Below are positions 48,446 to 56,380 of a stretch of DNA of 64,000 nucleotides, one piece after another; the first letter of the stretch is position 1; the number at the start of each line of letters is the position of its first letter. The notes below the pieces were generated by a model. The model made no database searches, was not told where the DNA came from, and was given only the letters and a program-made list of their open reading frames with translations. This DNA comes from Pseudomonas sp. SJZ079 (GTDB lineage Bacteria > Pseudomonadota > Gammaproteobacteria > Pseudomonadales > Pseudomonadaceae): NCBI RefSeq assembly GCF_007993865.1, contig NZ_VIUH01000002.1, positions 372,001-436,000 of the forward strand. Reading direction: 5' to 3'. The position numbers and the translations under genes were made by a program.

Positions 48446-48577
48446 TTAAGGCTGCCGGGATACGCTGACCGGCAGATCAGGCTGGTGATCCCACTGACTC
48501 TGGGTGTAACCCGTGGTAACCATGCCCAGGCTGAACAGAATGACTAATACCCACAACAGATCTGGCTTACGTTTCAT
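48446..48577 (-). CDS. small single-pass membrane protein
   Basis: A 43-residue protein (MKRKPDLLWVLVILFSLGMV...) with one hydrophobic helix at about residues 8-25 and a short Gln/Pro-rich tail. The ATG at 48577 is preceded by a good GGGGAGG site, which argues for a real gene although it is tiny; a longer in-frame reading (84 residues) lacks such a site. It could be a lipid-facing peptide or a weak signal-anchor protein; no function can be named. Confidence 0.55.
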   Translation of the reverse strand: MKRKPDLLWVLVILFSLGMVTTGYTQSQWDHQPDLPVSVSRQP

Positions 48578-48778
48578 GTGATGCCTCCCCCTTCGAGGCA
48601 CACTGCGCACGGTGGACCGGCGGCGGTTATTTTTATAGGTGGTACGGTAGTGCTCTAGCGCAATGGCTGACATTGTCCGCCAACCGTCATGAGCCTGCAA
48701 TTTTTGGCGCCAAGCGGTTGTCGTTCACCTGAGAGACTAGCAGCCCGCAACAAGGACACGCTTAATGGAGCAAAGTTC

Positions 48779-49228
48779 ATGCCTTATTGGCTAATGAAAT
48801 CAGAACCCGATGAACTGTCCATCCACGACCTGCAGCGCCTCGGCCAGACATGCTGGGATGGCGTGCGCAATTACCAGGCGCGCAACTTCATGCGTAGCAT
48901 GCAAGCGGGCGAGCAGCTGTTCTTTTATCACTCCAGTTGTCCCGAGCCGGGCATCGCCGGGATTGCCCGTATCATCCGCGCGGCCTACCCCGACCCTAGC
49001 GCGCTCGACTCCGCCAGCCCTTACTTCGACGCCAAGGCCAGCAGCGAAAAGAACCCATGGAGCGCGGTCGACGTGGCGTTCGTCGAAACCTTCAAGCAAC
49101 TGATTCCCCTGGCCGAGCTGAAGGCGCAAAGCGCCTTGCTGGAATTGCCGCTGGTGCACAAAGGCAGCCGCCTGTCGGTGATGCCGGTCAGCGCCGAAGA
49201 GTGGGCAGCGATCCTCGCCCTGCGTTGA
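48779..49228 (+). CDS. EVE domain protein
   Basis: A 149-residue protein consisting of one EVE domain, a PUA-like fold (MPYWLMKSEPDELSIHDL, CWDGVRNYQARNFM, FYHSS, SAVDVAFVETFKQLIPL). Such domains bind modified bases in DNA or RNA. The ATG at 48779 has a GGAG site and begins exactly at the conserved domain start. It is alone between the small membrane protein and the GGDEF gene. Confidence 0.92.
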   Translation: MPYWLMKSEPDELSIHDLQRLGQTCWDGVRNYQARNFMRSMQAGEQLFFYHSSCPEPGIAGIARIIRAAYPDPSALDSASPYFDAKASSEKNPWSAVDVAFVETFKQLIPLAELKAQSALLELPLVHKGSRLSVMPVSAEEWAAILALR

Positions 49229-49292
49229 ACCGGCTCTGGCCCTGAGAACCGGCACTGTGCTATGAGGTAGGCGAACCCTCAGGAACCCGCCT

Positions 49293-51134
49293 ATGCAGCA
49301 GCGTTCTCAGTCCCTCTGGCCAGCTCGCATGGCGCTCATGGCATTTTTACTGGTGCTCTGCGTGGCCAGCTTATTACTGTGGCAACAACTGCTGGCCACG
49401 CAACAGGAGCGCATCGGCGAGCGCGTGAGCTACCAAGCCAGCAGCCTGGCGCGACAGCTCGAGGCCAGCCTGAATGATCAGGTCGATGGGTTGCGCCGGA
49501 TCGCCCAGCTGTGGAACCAGCGCGGCCGCATCCCCAAGGACGAGTGGACGCTCGATAGCCAGTTCTCCCTCAGCCACTTCAAGAGCTACCAAGCCATCCA
49601 GTGGCTCGGCGCCGACCTGCACATGCGCTGGATAGAGCCGCTGCACGGTAACGAAGCCGCACAACGCGTCCACCTGACCCCGGCGCACCCCAACTTCAAC
49701 CTGGCCATGCAGGCCAAGGCCAGTGGTGAGGCGCGCTTCTCCGACAGTTTCGCCCTGATTCAGGGCGGTCGCGGCTTTATCCTCTACACCCCGCTGTATA
49801 TTCGCGACGCGCTGGATGAGCAGGTATTCGACGGCTTTCTCCAGGGCGTATTTCGCGTCGAGCCACTGATGGATGAACTGCTCGCCAATCTGGACAGCCG
49901 CGAGTTCAGCGCCTACTTGCTGGAAGCCGGCCAACCGATCTACAGCCGCGAACAGGCCGACGCCCTCGACACCTGGCAACAGCAAGTGCCGCTCCACCTG
50001 CTGAACAACCAGAACTTCGCCTTGCGCCTCAAGCCGAGCGAGCGTCTGGTACAGGCGCTGACGACACCACTCCCAGAGTTCGTGCTCGGCGCCAGCTTGA
50101 CCATCAGCCTGTTGCTGGTCGCCGCTCTCGCTCTGGCCCTGGAAAACGCCCGTCGCGCCGGCGCCCTGCAAACCAGCAACCTGCAGCTGAACGAAGAAGT
50201 CGAGCAACGCGAACAGGTCGAGCAGGTCCTGCGTGACAGCCGCGAACGCTTGCAACTGGTACTCGATCTGACCGACTCCAGTCAGGACGGCCTGTTCATC
50301 ATCGACCCGCACACGCGTGACATCCTGCACATGAATCAGGCCACCTACGGCAGTCTGGGTTATAGCGCCGAGACCTTCCAAGAGCTGCTCAAACACGACC
50401 CCGAACAACTTCTGCCAGGTTTCAACGGCTGGCTTGAAGGCGTACGCCAAGCTCACCAGGACGACCTGTCGATGATTTTCCAGCGGCAAATGCGCCGCCG
50501 TGATGGCAGCAAACAAGCCGCGGAGATCAGCGCACAACTGGTGGTCCGCAACGGCCATGAATATTTGATCGGGGTTACCCGCGACAACATCGAGCGCCTG
50601 CGATTGGAAGCCCAACTGCAGGCGCTATCGCAACAGGATGGCCTGACCGGCCTGTACAACCGGCGCTACTTCGACAATCAACTCGACAGCGAGTGGCGTC
50701 GATTACGCCGCCAGGGAGCACCACTGACCTTGTTGATGCTGGATATCGACCACTTCAAGGCCTACAACGACCAATTCGGCCACCTGGCCGGCGACGACGC
50801 GCTACGCCGTCTCGCCCAGGTCCTGCAAGGTTGTTTACAGCGCGAAGGCGACGTCGCCTGCCGTTATGGCGGCGAAGAGTTCGCCATCATCCTGGCCAAT
50901 ACCGACCTTGACGGCGGTGGCCACGTTGCCGAGCAAGTGCACCAGCAATTGGCCGACCTGCAGATCGCCCACAGCGCCAGCCCACTCGGGCGCTTGACGC
51001 TGAGCATCGGCCTGGCCTGCGCCACCCCCAACCTACAAGAGCAGCCGCACAGCCTGATCGCCCACAGCGACAAGGCGCTCTACCAAGCCAAGCGCGAGGG
51101 GCGCAATCGGACCTGCGTGTGGCGCCCGGCCTAG
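49293..51134 (+). CDS. membrane diguanylate cyclase (CHASE-like, PAS, GGDEF)
   Basis: A 613-residue inner-membrane enzyme making c-di-GMP from GTP. A helix at about 13-32 and another at about 262-283 bracket a periplasmic CHASE-like sensor domain. A short coiled coil, a PAS domain (about 315-430) and a GGDEF domain (about 445-610) follow. The active site is GGEEF at 526-530, with the inhibitory RxxD site REGD at 517-520, so it should be active and product-inhibited. The TAG stop is part of a 19-base inverted repeat shared with the convergent gene. Confidence 0.93.
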   Translation: MQQRSQSLWPARMALMAFLLVLCVASLLLWQQLLATQQERIGERVSYQASSLARQLEASLNDQVDGLRRIAQLWNQRGRIPKDEWTLDSQFSLSHFKSYQAIQWLGADLHMRWIEPLHGNEAAQRVHLTPAHPNFNLAMQAKASGEARFSDSFALIQGGRGFILYTPLYIRDALDEQVFDGFLQGVFRVEPLMDELLANLDSREFSAYLLEAGQPIYSREQADALDTWQQQVPLHLLNNQNFALRLKPSERLVQALTTPLPEFVLGASLTISLLLVAALALALENARRAGALQTSNLQLNEEVEQREQVEQVLRDSRERLQLVLDLTDSSQDGLFIIDPHTRDILHMNQATYGSLGYSAETFQELLKHDPEQLLPGFNGWLEGVRQAHQDDLSMIFQRQMRRRDGSKQAAEISAQLVVRNGHEYLIGVTRDNIERLRLEAQLQALSQQDGLTGLYNRRYFDNQLDSEWRRLRRQGAPLTLLMLDIDHFKAYNDQFGHLAGDDALRRLAQVLQGCLQREGDVACRYGGEEFAIILANTDLDGGGHVAEQVHQQLADLQIAHSASPLGRLTLSIGLACATPNLQEQPHSLIAHSDKALYQAKREGRNRTCVWRPA

Positions 51135-51192
51135 GCGCCTGTCGGACTTAGCGCTGCCCTACTGCCGACGGTCAACTCCGACAGGCGCCTAG
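51131..51192. repeat. inverted repeat spanning two convergent stop codons
   Basis: Left arm 51131-51149 (CTAGGCGCCTGTCGGACTT) and right arm 51174-51192 are inverted copies matching at 18 of 19 positions around a 24-base loop. The left arm holds the TAG stop of the cyclase and the right arm holds the TAG stop of the FliL-like gene. It can form a strong bidirectional terminator-like hairpin. Confidence 0.85.
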
Positions 51193-51605
51193 CGCTGCAG
51201 GATCAAGTTGTTGAACAACAGATCATCCACCAAGGGTTTGCCCTCCTCTTGAGTGAGCACCGCCTGCACCTGCTTTAGCGCTTCCTGGCGTAGGGTTTCC
51301 TTGGCGTTCGGTGCGTTCAGCGCCTCCTCCGTCTGCTGGGCGAAGAGCATCACCAACTGATTTCTGATCAACGGTTCGTGATACTGAACCTTGCTCTCGG
51401 CCTCGCTACCGCTGACCCGCAGCGCGATATCGGCCTTGTAGAACTTGAGCTTGGGCCCGGCGCCGAAGTTGCCGACCAACGCCGGCACCAGGTTGTAGTA
51501 GGCAACTTGCGGAGCCGCCTCCTCGCCTTCTTTCGGTTCTTCCTCCTGAGCCTGGGCGGCAAAGGGCATCGATAAGGCCAGCAGTAGAACGATCCAGGTT
51601 TTCAC
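51189..51605 (-). CDS. FliL-like secreted protein
   Basis: A 138-residue protein with a Sec signal peptide (MKTWIVLLLALSMPFAAQAQ) and a mature domain resembling the periplasmic part of FliL (YYNLVPALVGNFGAGPKLKFYKADIALRV ... HEPLIRNQLVMLFAQQT). FliL supports flagellar stator function, but this version has a cleavable signal instead of a membrane anchor and no flagellar genes are near. Similar FliL-like proteins occur outside flagellar loci in Pseudomonas. Its stop codon lies in the inverted repeat described above. Confidence 0.75.
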   Translation of the reverse strand: MKTWIVLLLALSMPFAAQAQEEEPKEGEEAAPQVAYYNLVPALVGNFGAGPKLKFYKADIALRVSGSEAESKVQYHEPLIRNQLVMLFAQQTEEALNAPNAKETLRQEALKQVQAVLTQEEGKPLVDDLLFNNLILQR

Positions 51606-51763
51606 GTAAGCAGTTCCTCGACAGAGAGAGCGCTAGCATAGCCATTGGCACGCCTGTACCCAAGCCCGATGCTTATACGGCTCTATCAGGCGCGGCCATG
51701 CTCGTTGACCGGTCTCGCCGCCCACCTAAACTGCGGGGTCATAACCGCGAGAGGATAGCCCCG

Positions 51764-52741
51764 ATGAAAGCCGTGTTGTGCAAAGCCTTCGGCCCCGCCG
51801 AAACCCTGGTCCTGGAAGAAAGCGCCAACCCCGAAGTGAAGAAGAACGAAATCCTTCTCGAGGTGCACGCCGCCGGAGTCAACTTTCCGGACACCCTGAT
51901 CATCGAGGGCAAATACCAGTTCAAGCCACCGTTCCCCTTCTCCCCCGGTGGTGAGGCGGCCGGCGTAGTGGCTGCAGTCGGTGAGCAGGTCAGTCACGTC
52001 AAGGTCGGCGAGCGGGTGATGGCCCTCACCGGCTGGGGCAGCTTCGCCGAACAGGTCGCCGTCGCCGGCTATAACGTCATGCCGATCCCCGCCCACATGG
52101 ACTTCGTCAGCGCCGCCGCCTTCGGCATGACCTACGGCACCTCGATGCACGCACTCAAGCAACGCGCCAACCTGCAGCCGGGCGAGACGTTGCTGGTCCT
52201 GGGCGCATCCGGAGGCGTCGGCCTGGCCGCAGTGGAAATCGGCAAGGCCATGGGCGCCAAGGTGATCGCTGCGGCAAGCAGCGCCGAAAAGCTCGAAGTC
52301 GCCAAGGCTGCGGGTGCCGATGAACTGATCAACTACAACGAACAGAGCCTGAAGGACGAGGTGAAACGCCTCACCGGCGGCCAGGGCGCGGACGTGATCT
52401 ACGATCCGGTCGGCGGCGACCTGTTCGACCAGGCCATCCGCGCTATCGCCTGGAACGGCCGGCTGCTGGTGGTGGGCTTCGCCAGCGGGCGCATCCCCGA
52501 GCTGCCGGTAAACCTCGCCTTGCTCAAGGGCGCGGCGGTGGTCGGCGTATTCTGGGGCTCGTTCGCCCAGCGCCAGCCACAGGACAACCTGGCCAATTTT
52601 CAGCAGTTGTTTGCCTGGCATGCCGCCGGCCAGCTCAAACCCCTGGTCTCCCAGGTGTTTCCACTGGAACGAACTGCCGAGGCGATCAACGCACTCGGTC
52701 AACGCAAGGCGGTCGGCAAGGTGGTGGTGCAAGTCCGCTAA
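51764..52741 (+). CDS. NADPH:quinone oxidoreductase family protein
   Basis: A 325-residue zinc-independent MDR-superfamily reductase. It has the N-terminal catalytic fold (MKAVLCKAFGPAETL, FSPGGEAAGVV) and a Rossmann domain with the nucleotide motif GASGGVGLAAVEIGKAMGAK near residue 147. The substrate is probably a quinone or enone. The ATG at 51764 follows GAGGATAG; an earlier in-frame start 66 bases upstream is rejected. An EthD protein and a TetR regulator follow on the same strand. Confidence 0.9.
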   Translation: MKAVLCKAFGPAETLVLEESANPEVKKNEILLEVHAAGVNFPDTLIIEGKYQFKPPFPFSPGGEAAGVVAAVGEQVSHVKVGERVMALTGWGSFAEQVAVAGYNVMPIPAHMDFVSAAAFGMTYGTSMHALKQRANLQPGETLLVLGASGGVGLAAVEIGKAMGAKVIAAASSAEKLEVAKAAGADELINYNEQSLKDEVKRLTGGQGADVIYDPVGGDLFDQAIRAIAWNGRLLVVGFASGRIPELPVNLALLKGAAVVGVFWGSFAQRQPQDNLANFQQLFAWHAAGQLKPLVSQVFPLERTAEAINALGQRKAVGKVVVQVR

Positions 52742-52748
52742 ACGGAGC

Positions 52749-52774
52749 GTCGAGCCGTCCTCGGGCGGCTCGAC
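52749..52774. terminator. hairpin after quinone oxidoreductase gene
   Basis: GTCGAGCCG pairs exactly with CGGCTCGAC around an 8-base loop, 8 bases after the stop codon. No T-run follows. Confidence 0.5.
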
Positions 52775-52861
52775 ACACCGGACAAGCTGTCCCTTCGGCC
52801 ACTGGTGGGCCCTCTGTTGCGGGTCGATACTGTCTTACTCCCCCATCGACAGGAGACACCC

Positions 52862-53167
52862 ATGTACTGCGTGACTGTGATCTACCCCAGCGCCGAAGAT
52901 GGCCACTTCGATTTCGATTACTACCGCAACCAGCACATTCCGCACATCCTCAAACTGCTCGGCGACAATGTGCAGCGCGTTGAACTGCGCCGAGGCATAC
53001 AAGCGGTGGATGGCGCTCCGGCGCCCTTCCACTGCCTGCTCAACGCCCACATTCGCTCGGCCGAGCAGTTCCAGAGCGTCATGGCCGCCAATGCCGACTG
53101 GGTCGCCAACGACATCCCGCGCTACACCAACCTGCAGCCGATAATCCAGATCGACGAGATTCTTTAG
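52862..53167 (+). CDS. EthD domain protein
   Basis: A 101-residue ferredoxin-like dimeric alpha+beta barrel protein of the EthD family (VTVIYPSAEDGHFDFDYYRNQHIPHI, with the conserved His in the Y..QHIP helix). Relatives help cytochrome P450 EthB degrade ethers, or act as small cyclases or isomerases; many have no known role. The ATG at 52862 has an AGGAGAC site. It sits between the quinone reductase and the TetR regulator and may be under the latter's control. Confidence 0.85.
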   Translation: MYCVTVIYPSAEDGHFDFDYYRNQHIPHILKLLGDNVQRVELRRGIQAVDGAPAPFHCLLNAHIRSAEQFQSVMAANADWVANDIPRYTNLQPIIQIDEIL

Positions 53168-53192
53168 GCAGCCCGCCGGCTCCAATCATCTC

Positions 53193-53223
53193 CAGCCGAG
53201 CGGCCGGCAAAGCCGCTCGGCTG
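53193..53223. terminator. hairpin after EthD gene
   Basis: A perfect 12-base stem (CAGCCGAGCGGC with its complement) around a 7-base loop, 26 bases after the EthD stop. It is likely a transcription barrier even though no clear T-run follows. Confidence 0.55.
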
Positions 53224-53375
53224 CTCCGCTGCAGACTCGACACGCCAACTCCCCCCGCTACGCCCACACTCCGAATCTCGGCGATACAGGCCTGAGCACC
53301 GCACAACCTGCCAGAAAATCTTCGGCCACGGCGCTCCGCGCGATGAAGCCACACTGCTTTCCGGAGCATGTCCAT

Positions 53376-53401
53376 ATTTATTTATCTATAACTAAATAAA
53401 T
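53376..53401. promoter_or_regulatory. palindromic operator candidate upstream of tetR
   Basis: ATTTATTTA (53376-53384) and TAAATAAAT (53393-53401) are perfect 9-base inverted half-sites with an 8-base spacer, 35 bases before the TetR start. Size, symmetry and position fit autoregulation by the adjacent TetR protein. Confidence 0.55.
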
Positions 53402-53435
53402 TGGCTACCATTGTGGCACCCGTCAAGAAATTGCA

Positions 53436-54065
53436 ATGAACGCCATGAAAAATACCGCCCCACCGTCCAAGCGTGGACGCCCGCGACAGTTCGATCGGGA
53501 GCAGGCCCTGCACAAAGCCCTGAATTTGTTCTGGAGCCATGGCTACGAAGGCACGTCGATTGCCGAACTGGTCGAGGCGCTGGGAATCGCACCACCCAGC
53601 CTATACGCCGCATTCGGCTCCAAGGAGCAACTGTTCCTCGAGGCCCTCGGCCTGTACCTACAAGGGCCAGGTAATTTCGTCGCCCGCGCCCTGGCCGAAG
53701 AGCCCAGCGGCCAAGGCTTTGCACGCCGCGTACTGCTGGACGCGGCGCGCGAGTTCACCAACGGCAGCCACCCACCCGGCTGCATGATCGCCACCGGCCT
53801 GGTGGCCAGCGCCAGCGCGCATCAGCAACTCGCCCAGGAACTCGCCACCTTGCGTTCGCGCACCCGCGAGGTGCTGGCCCTGCGCTTCGACCAGGCCCAG
53901 GTGCTCGGCGAATTGCCGCCGAGCAGCCAGCCGGTGGCCATGGCCCGTTTCTATTCCGCGATCATCCAGGGCATGGCCGTGCAGGCCCGCGATGGCGCCA
54001 ATGAAAGCGCCCTCACCGAGATTGCCGAACAAGCCCTCAGCCTCTGGCCCAGCACAGCCGCCTAG
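53436..54065 (+). CDS. TetR/AcrR family transcriptional regulator
   Basis: A 209-residue repressor-type regulator. The N-terminal helix-turn-helix is clear (RGRPRQFDREQALHKALNLF, then TSIAELVEALGIAPPSLYAAFG, residues about 13-58), with a helical ligand-binding C-terminus containing Cys in HPPGCMIATGL. It is downstream of the EthD gene and about 650 bases before an AfsA-like gene. A perfect palindrome precedes it. Control of the quinone reductase/EthD pair is the simple reading; a link to the AfsA-like cluster is possible but unproven. The TAG stop is embedded in a GCCTAGGCGCCTG repeat. Confidence 0.92.
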   Translation: MNAMKNTAPPSKRGRPRQFDREQALHKALNLFWSHGYEGTSIAELVEALGIAPPSLYAAFGSKEQLFLEALGLYLQGPGNFVARALAEEPSGQGFARRVLLDAAREFTNGSHPPGCMIATGLVASASAHQQLAQELATLRSRTREVLALRFDQAQVLGELPPSSQPVAMARFYSAIIQGMAVQARDGANESALTEIAEQALSLWPSTAA

Positions 54066-54080
54066 GCGCCTGCCTGACTT
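54063..54080 (+). repeat. second copy of TAGGCGCCTG repeat at tetR stop
   Basis: TAGGCGCCTGCCTGACTT matches the left arm of the 51131-51192 repeat at 16 of 18 positions, and its first three bases are the tetR stop codon. Partial related copies occur at about 54190-54215 and 54479-54495, on either side of the MITE-like element's left end and at its right end. Confidence 0.6.
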
Positions 54081-54717
54081 GCCCCCGCAACGAGGGAGAG
54101 TCCGACGAGGCTCGGTTTTGCTGAGCTGTTGAGGCGGGTAGTGCGCTACCTCACGAGAAAGAACGGCCAATCTGGCTTTCCGCAGTTAGACGGCACTGAG
54201 TCCGACGACTCCTAGGGTCTGTTGCCGTTTCATTGCGAGCCGCGTTGCCGCGAGAAATGGCCCCCGTTTAGGCGCAGGACGCAGGTAATGGTCATTCCCT
54301 TGCCAAGTCCTGCAACAACAGCGGGGGCCATTTCCCGCGCAACCCGAAGGGCCGGGCCTGTTTTTGCGCGATGCGGCGTTTCTCGTCGCTCATTTGGAAC
54401 AACCAAACCGCGCTCCTAGTGCCTTGCCTCGCGCAAAAACAAGCTACGGCGCGGCCTCGAATGAAACGGCAACAGACCCTAGTACCTGTCGGCCGGCAGA
54501 CGTTAGGTCGTGAAATACCCTGCAATGTACAGCCCCTCCCCAAGTAATTAATTTAGTGATCGCTAGGTAAAGCGCATCGGCACGCCTAACCACAGGTGCA
54601 TCCAGCTCGCTTCGAGACCACAAACGAAGCCGGCAAGGCACCTGCGTCCCACTGACTGCCATACCACTGACGGTTAAACAGAATATTGCTTGGGCAAGGC
54701 CCTCGAGGGATTGAGCT
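54066..54717. other. 652-base gene-free region between tetR and the AfsA-like gene
   Basis: No supported coding sequence. It contains the TAGGCGCCTG-type repeats, a 271-base MITE-like element (54212-54482) and about 235 bases of leader with a short A+T-rich part (54540-54560) before the AfsA-like gene. Confidence 0.7.
54212..54482. mobile_element. MITE-like element with long terminal inverted repeats
   Basis: Ends are CTAGGGTCTGTTGCCGTTTC(ATT) and its exact inverted copy over 23 bases, extending with slippage to about 33. A second internal inverted pair (CGGGGGCCATTTC type) lies at about 54248-54263 and 54329-54343. The element is 271 bases long and has no transposase frame, so it would be mobilised in trans. 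The terminal CTAG may be the duplicated target. Confidence 0.8.
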
Positions 54718-54734
54718 ATGTCGGTTAACAGAAT
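54671..54734 (+). promoter_or_regulatory. direct repeat flanking the AfsA-like gene start
   Basis: CGGTTAAACAGAAT (54671-54684) and CGGTTAACAGAAT (54722-54734) are near-identical, one base different in length. They bracket the ribosome binding site, the second lying within codons 2-6. They could be regulator half-sites or the trace of a duplicated start region. Confidence 0.4.
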
Positions 54735-55464
54735 GGTTATCGTTGGGGATCGCTTCGAACAATTCGCCGGGAACCAGCAGGTGCTGACCATCAGTGCCGC
54801 CGAAACACTGCTCGCGCAAAACCAGGTGGATCACAATGTGCGCCTACTGCTGGGCCAGGGCGTATCGGCCAGTCGCCTGGAAAGCCTGATCAGCCTGGCG
54901 GAAAACCAGAAAAAGCGTTCACTGCTGGCGTTCAACCGTCCCGAGAAAGCCGGACGCGGCCACGCCCATAAACACGACCCGCGCAACAGCATGATCAGCA
55001 TGCCGCGCCGCGTCGGCCCCAACAGCTTTCTTCTGGATGTATGGCTCGACGACGAGTGCGCCGACCTCAGCGACCATATGACCGGTCAGCACATTCAAGG
55101 CATGGTCTTGCTGGAAGCCACCCGCCAGGCGTTTCTCGCGGTTACCGAAGAGTTCTACCTCAAGGACGACCCCGCCAGCAGCTACTTCGTGATCAACCAG
55201 ATGGACAGCGAATACCTGCAGTTCGTCTTCCCCTTGCCGATCAGCATCCTCTATGAAGTAGAGGAACACGAGCCGGGTAAGCGCAACAGCCACCGCTTCC
55301 AGGTGCGCATGTCGGTGATCCAGAACGAGAAGATCTGCTGCGTGGTGAAGACCCGCTTCTCCACCTACCACGACAGCTTTATCAGCGCCAAGGAAGAGGG
55401 CATGGCCGTAACGGCACTGCAACACGAGCTCTATGCGGAGGTTCAGCATGAAAAGCGGGCCTGA
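54718..55464 (+). CDS. AfsA-like hotdog protein (A-factor biosynthesis family)
   Basis: A 248-residue protein resembling the AfsA hotdog family, which in Streptomyces condenses a beta-ketoacyl thioester with dihydroxyacetone phosphate at the start of gamma-butyrolactone synthesis. The family-like stretch is HAHKHDPRNSMIS (residues 82-94), RRVGPNSFLLDVWLDDE, then GQHIQGMVLLEATRQAFL. It is shorter than typical AfsA (about 300), and the N-terminal half is divergent. The ATG at 54718 follows GAGGGATTGAGCT. Its end overlaps the HAD phosphatase gene by 17 bases, which is telling because a phosphatase is needed after AfsA action. Substrate and product are unknown. Confidence 0.75.
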   Translation: MSVNRMVIVGDRFEQFAGNQQVLTISAAETLLAQNQVDHNVRLLLGQGVSASRLESLISLAENQKKRSLLAFNRPEKAGRGHAHKHDPRNSMISMPRRVGPNSFLLDVWLDDECADLSDHMTGQHIQGMVLLEATRQAFLAVTEEFYLKDDPASSYFVINQMDSEYLQFVFPLPISILYEVEEHEPGKRNSHRFQVRMSVIQNEKICCVVKTRFSTYHDSFISAKEEGMAVTALQHELYAEVQHEKRA

Positions 55465-56131
55465 AAGCGGACGCAGCTGCGCCTTTTTCGATGTCGATGG
55501 CACCCTGATCAGCATCAAGAGCATGTTCAGCTTCCTCGAGTTTCTGATCGGCGAACTGCGCATCGGCGAGTCAGAGCGGGTCAAGGAATACCGGGCCCAG
55601 CTGCAGCAGATGATCGCAGAGGACGCACCGCGCGAAGCGATCAACCGCTTCTACTACAGCCTCTACGCCGGCCTGGATGTGGAACTGGTGGCGCGTCTCG
55701 GGCAGCAGTGGTATCGCTTGGTGCGCAGCCGCAAGGACTTGTTCTATCCCCGCATGCTTGAGGAGATCCGCCGCCATCAACAACAAGGGGTGCGCATCGT
55801 GCTGGTGTCCGGCTCGTTTCGCGCGATTCTTCAGCCTCTGGCCGATGAGCTGGGCATCGACGACCTGATCGCCGCCCCACTGGCCGTGCAACAGGGCTGC
55901 TACACCGGGGAGCTCACCGGCCTTCCCACCATCGGCCAGGGTAAAGCCGCAGGCATTCTCGCCTATGCCCTTGAGCACCCCATCGACACGGCGGACTGCT
56001 ACGCCTATGGCGACGATATTTCTGACATTCCGATGTTGGAAAGCGTGGGTAATCCCACCACGGTCAACCCCGATGCCACCCTGCGCAGCATCTGTCAGCA
56101 ACGGCGCTGGCCGATCATCGAAGCTGCCTGA
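55448..56131 (+). CDS. HAD-IB family phosphatase
   Basis: A 227-residue SerB-like phosphatase. Motif I is FFDVDGTL (nucleophile Asp15, acid/base Asp17), motif II lies in VLVSGSFRAI, the motif III lysine in GKAAGILA and motif IV is YGDDISDIPML. A helical cap sits between motifs I and II, as in HAD-IB enzymes. It starts inside the AfsA-like gene (17-base overlap, RBS GGAGG), so the two are translationally coupled. It probably dephosphorylates the AfsA product. A hairpin (56145-56170) follows the gene. Confidence 0.88.
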   Translation: MKSGPESGRSCAFFDVDGTLISIKSMFSFLEFLIGELRIGESERVKEYRAQLQQMIAEDAPREAINRFYYSLYAGLDVELVARLGQQWYRLVRSRKDLFYPRMLEEIRRHQQQGVRIVLVSGSFRAILQPLADELGIDDLIAAPLAVQQGCYTGELTGLPTIGQGKAAGILAYALEHPIDTADCYAYGDDISDIPMLESVGNPTTVNPDATLRSICQQRRWPIIEAA

Positions 56132-56144
56132 GCAGCCGTGCATC

Positions 56145-56180
56145 GCCACGGCGTCCTCGGACGTCGTGGCCACTTCTCTC
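56145..56180 (+). terminator. putative terminator after the HAD gene
   Basis: GCCACGGCGTCC pairs with GGACGTCGTGGC (one G-T wobble) around a 2-base loop, followed by a pyrimidine-rich CACTTCTCTCT. It would separate the afsA-HAD unit from the reductase gene. Confidence 0.5.
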
Positions 56181-56380
56181 TGCCGTGCGCCCCGGAATGC
56201 CGGGCCCAACCGCCTTGTCGGGCGGCAACACCCTGCGTCTTGGTCTGCTGACTACCTGTACGAGGGAACAGTGATGCGTCGCCGCGCGGCGCTATAGCCT
56301 TAATCCAGTCTTGGTAAGCGCGCCCTATGGCGCACCCGTCAATGGCCACAGCGCTGGCCCCACGTTGAGAGAGCAAAATC

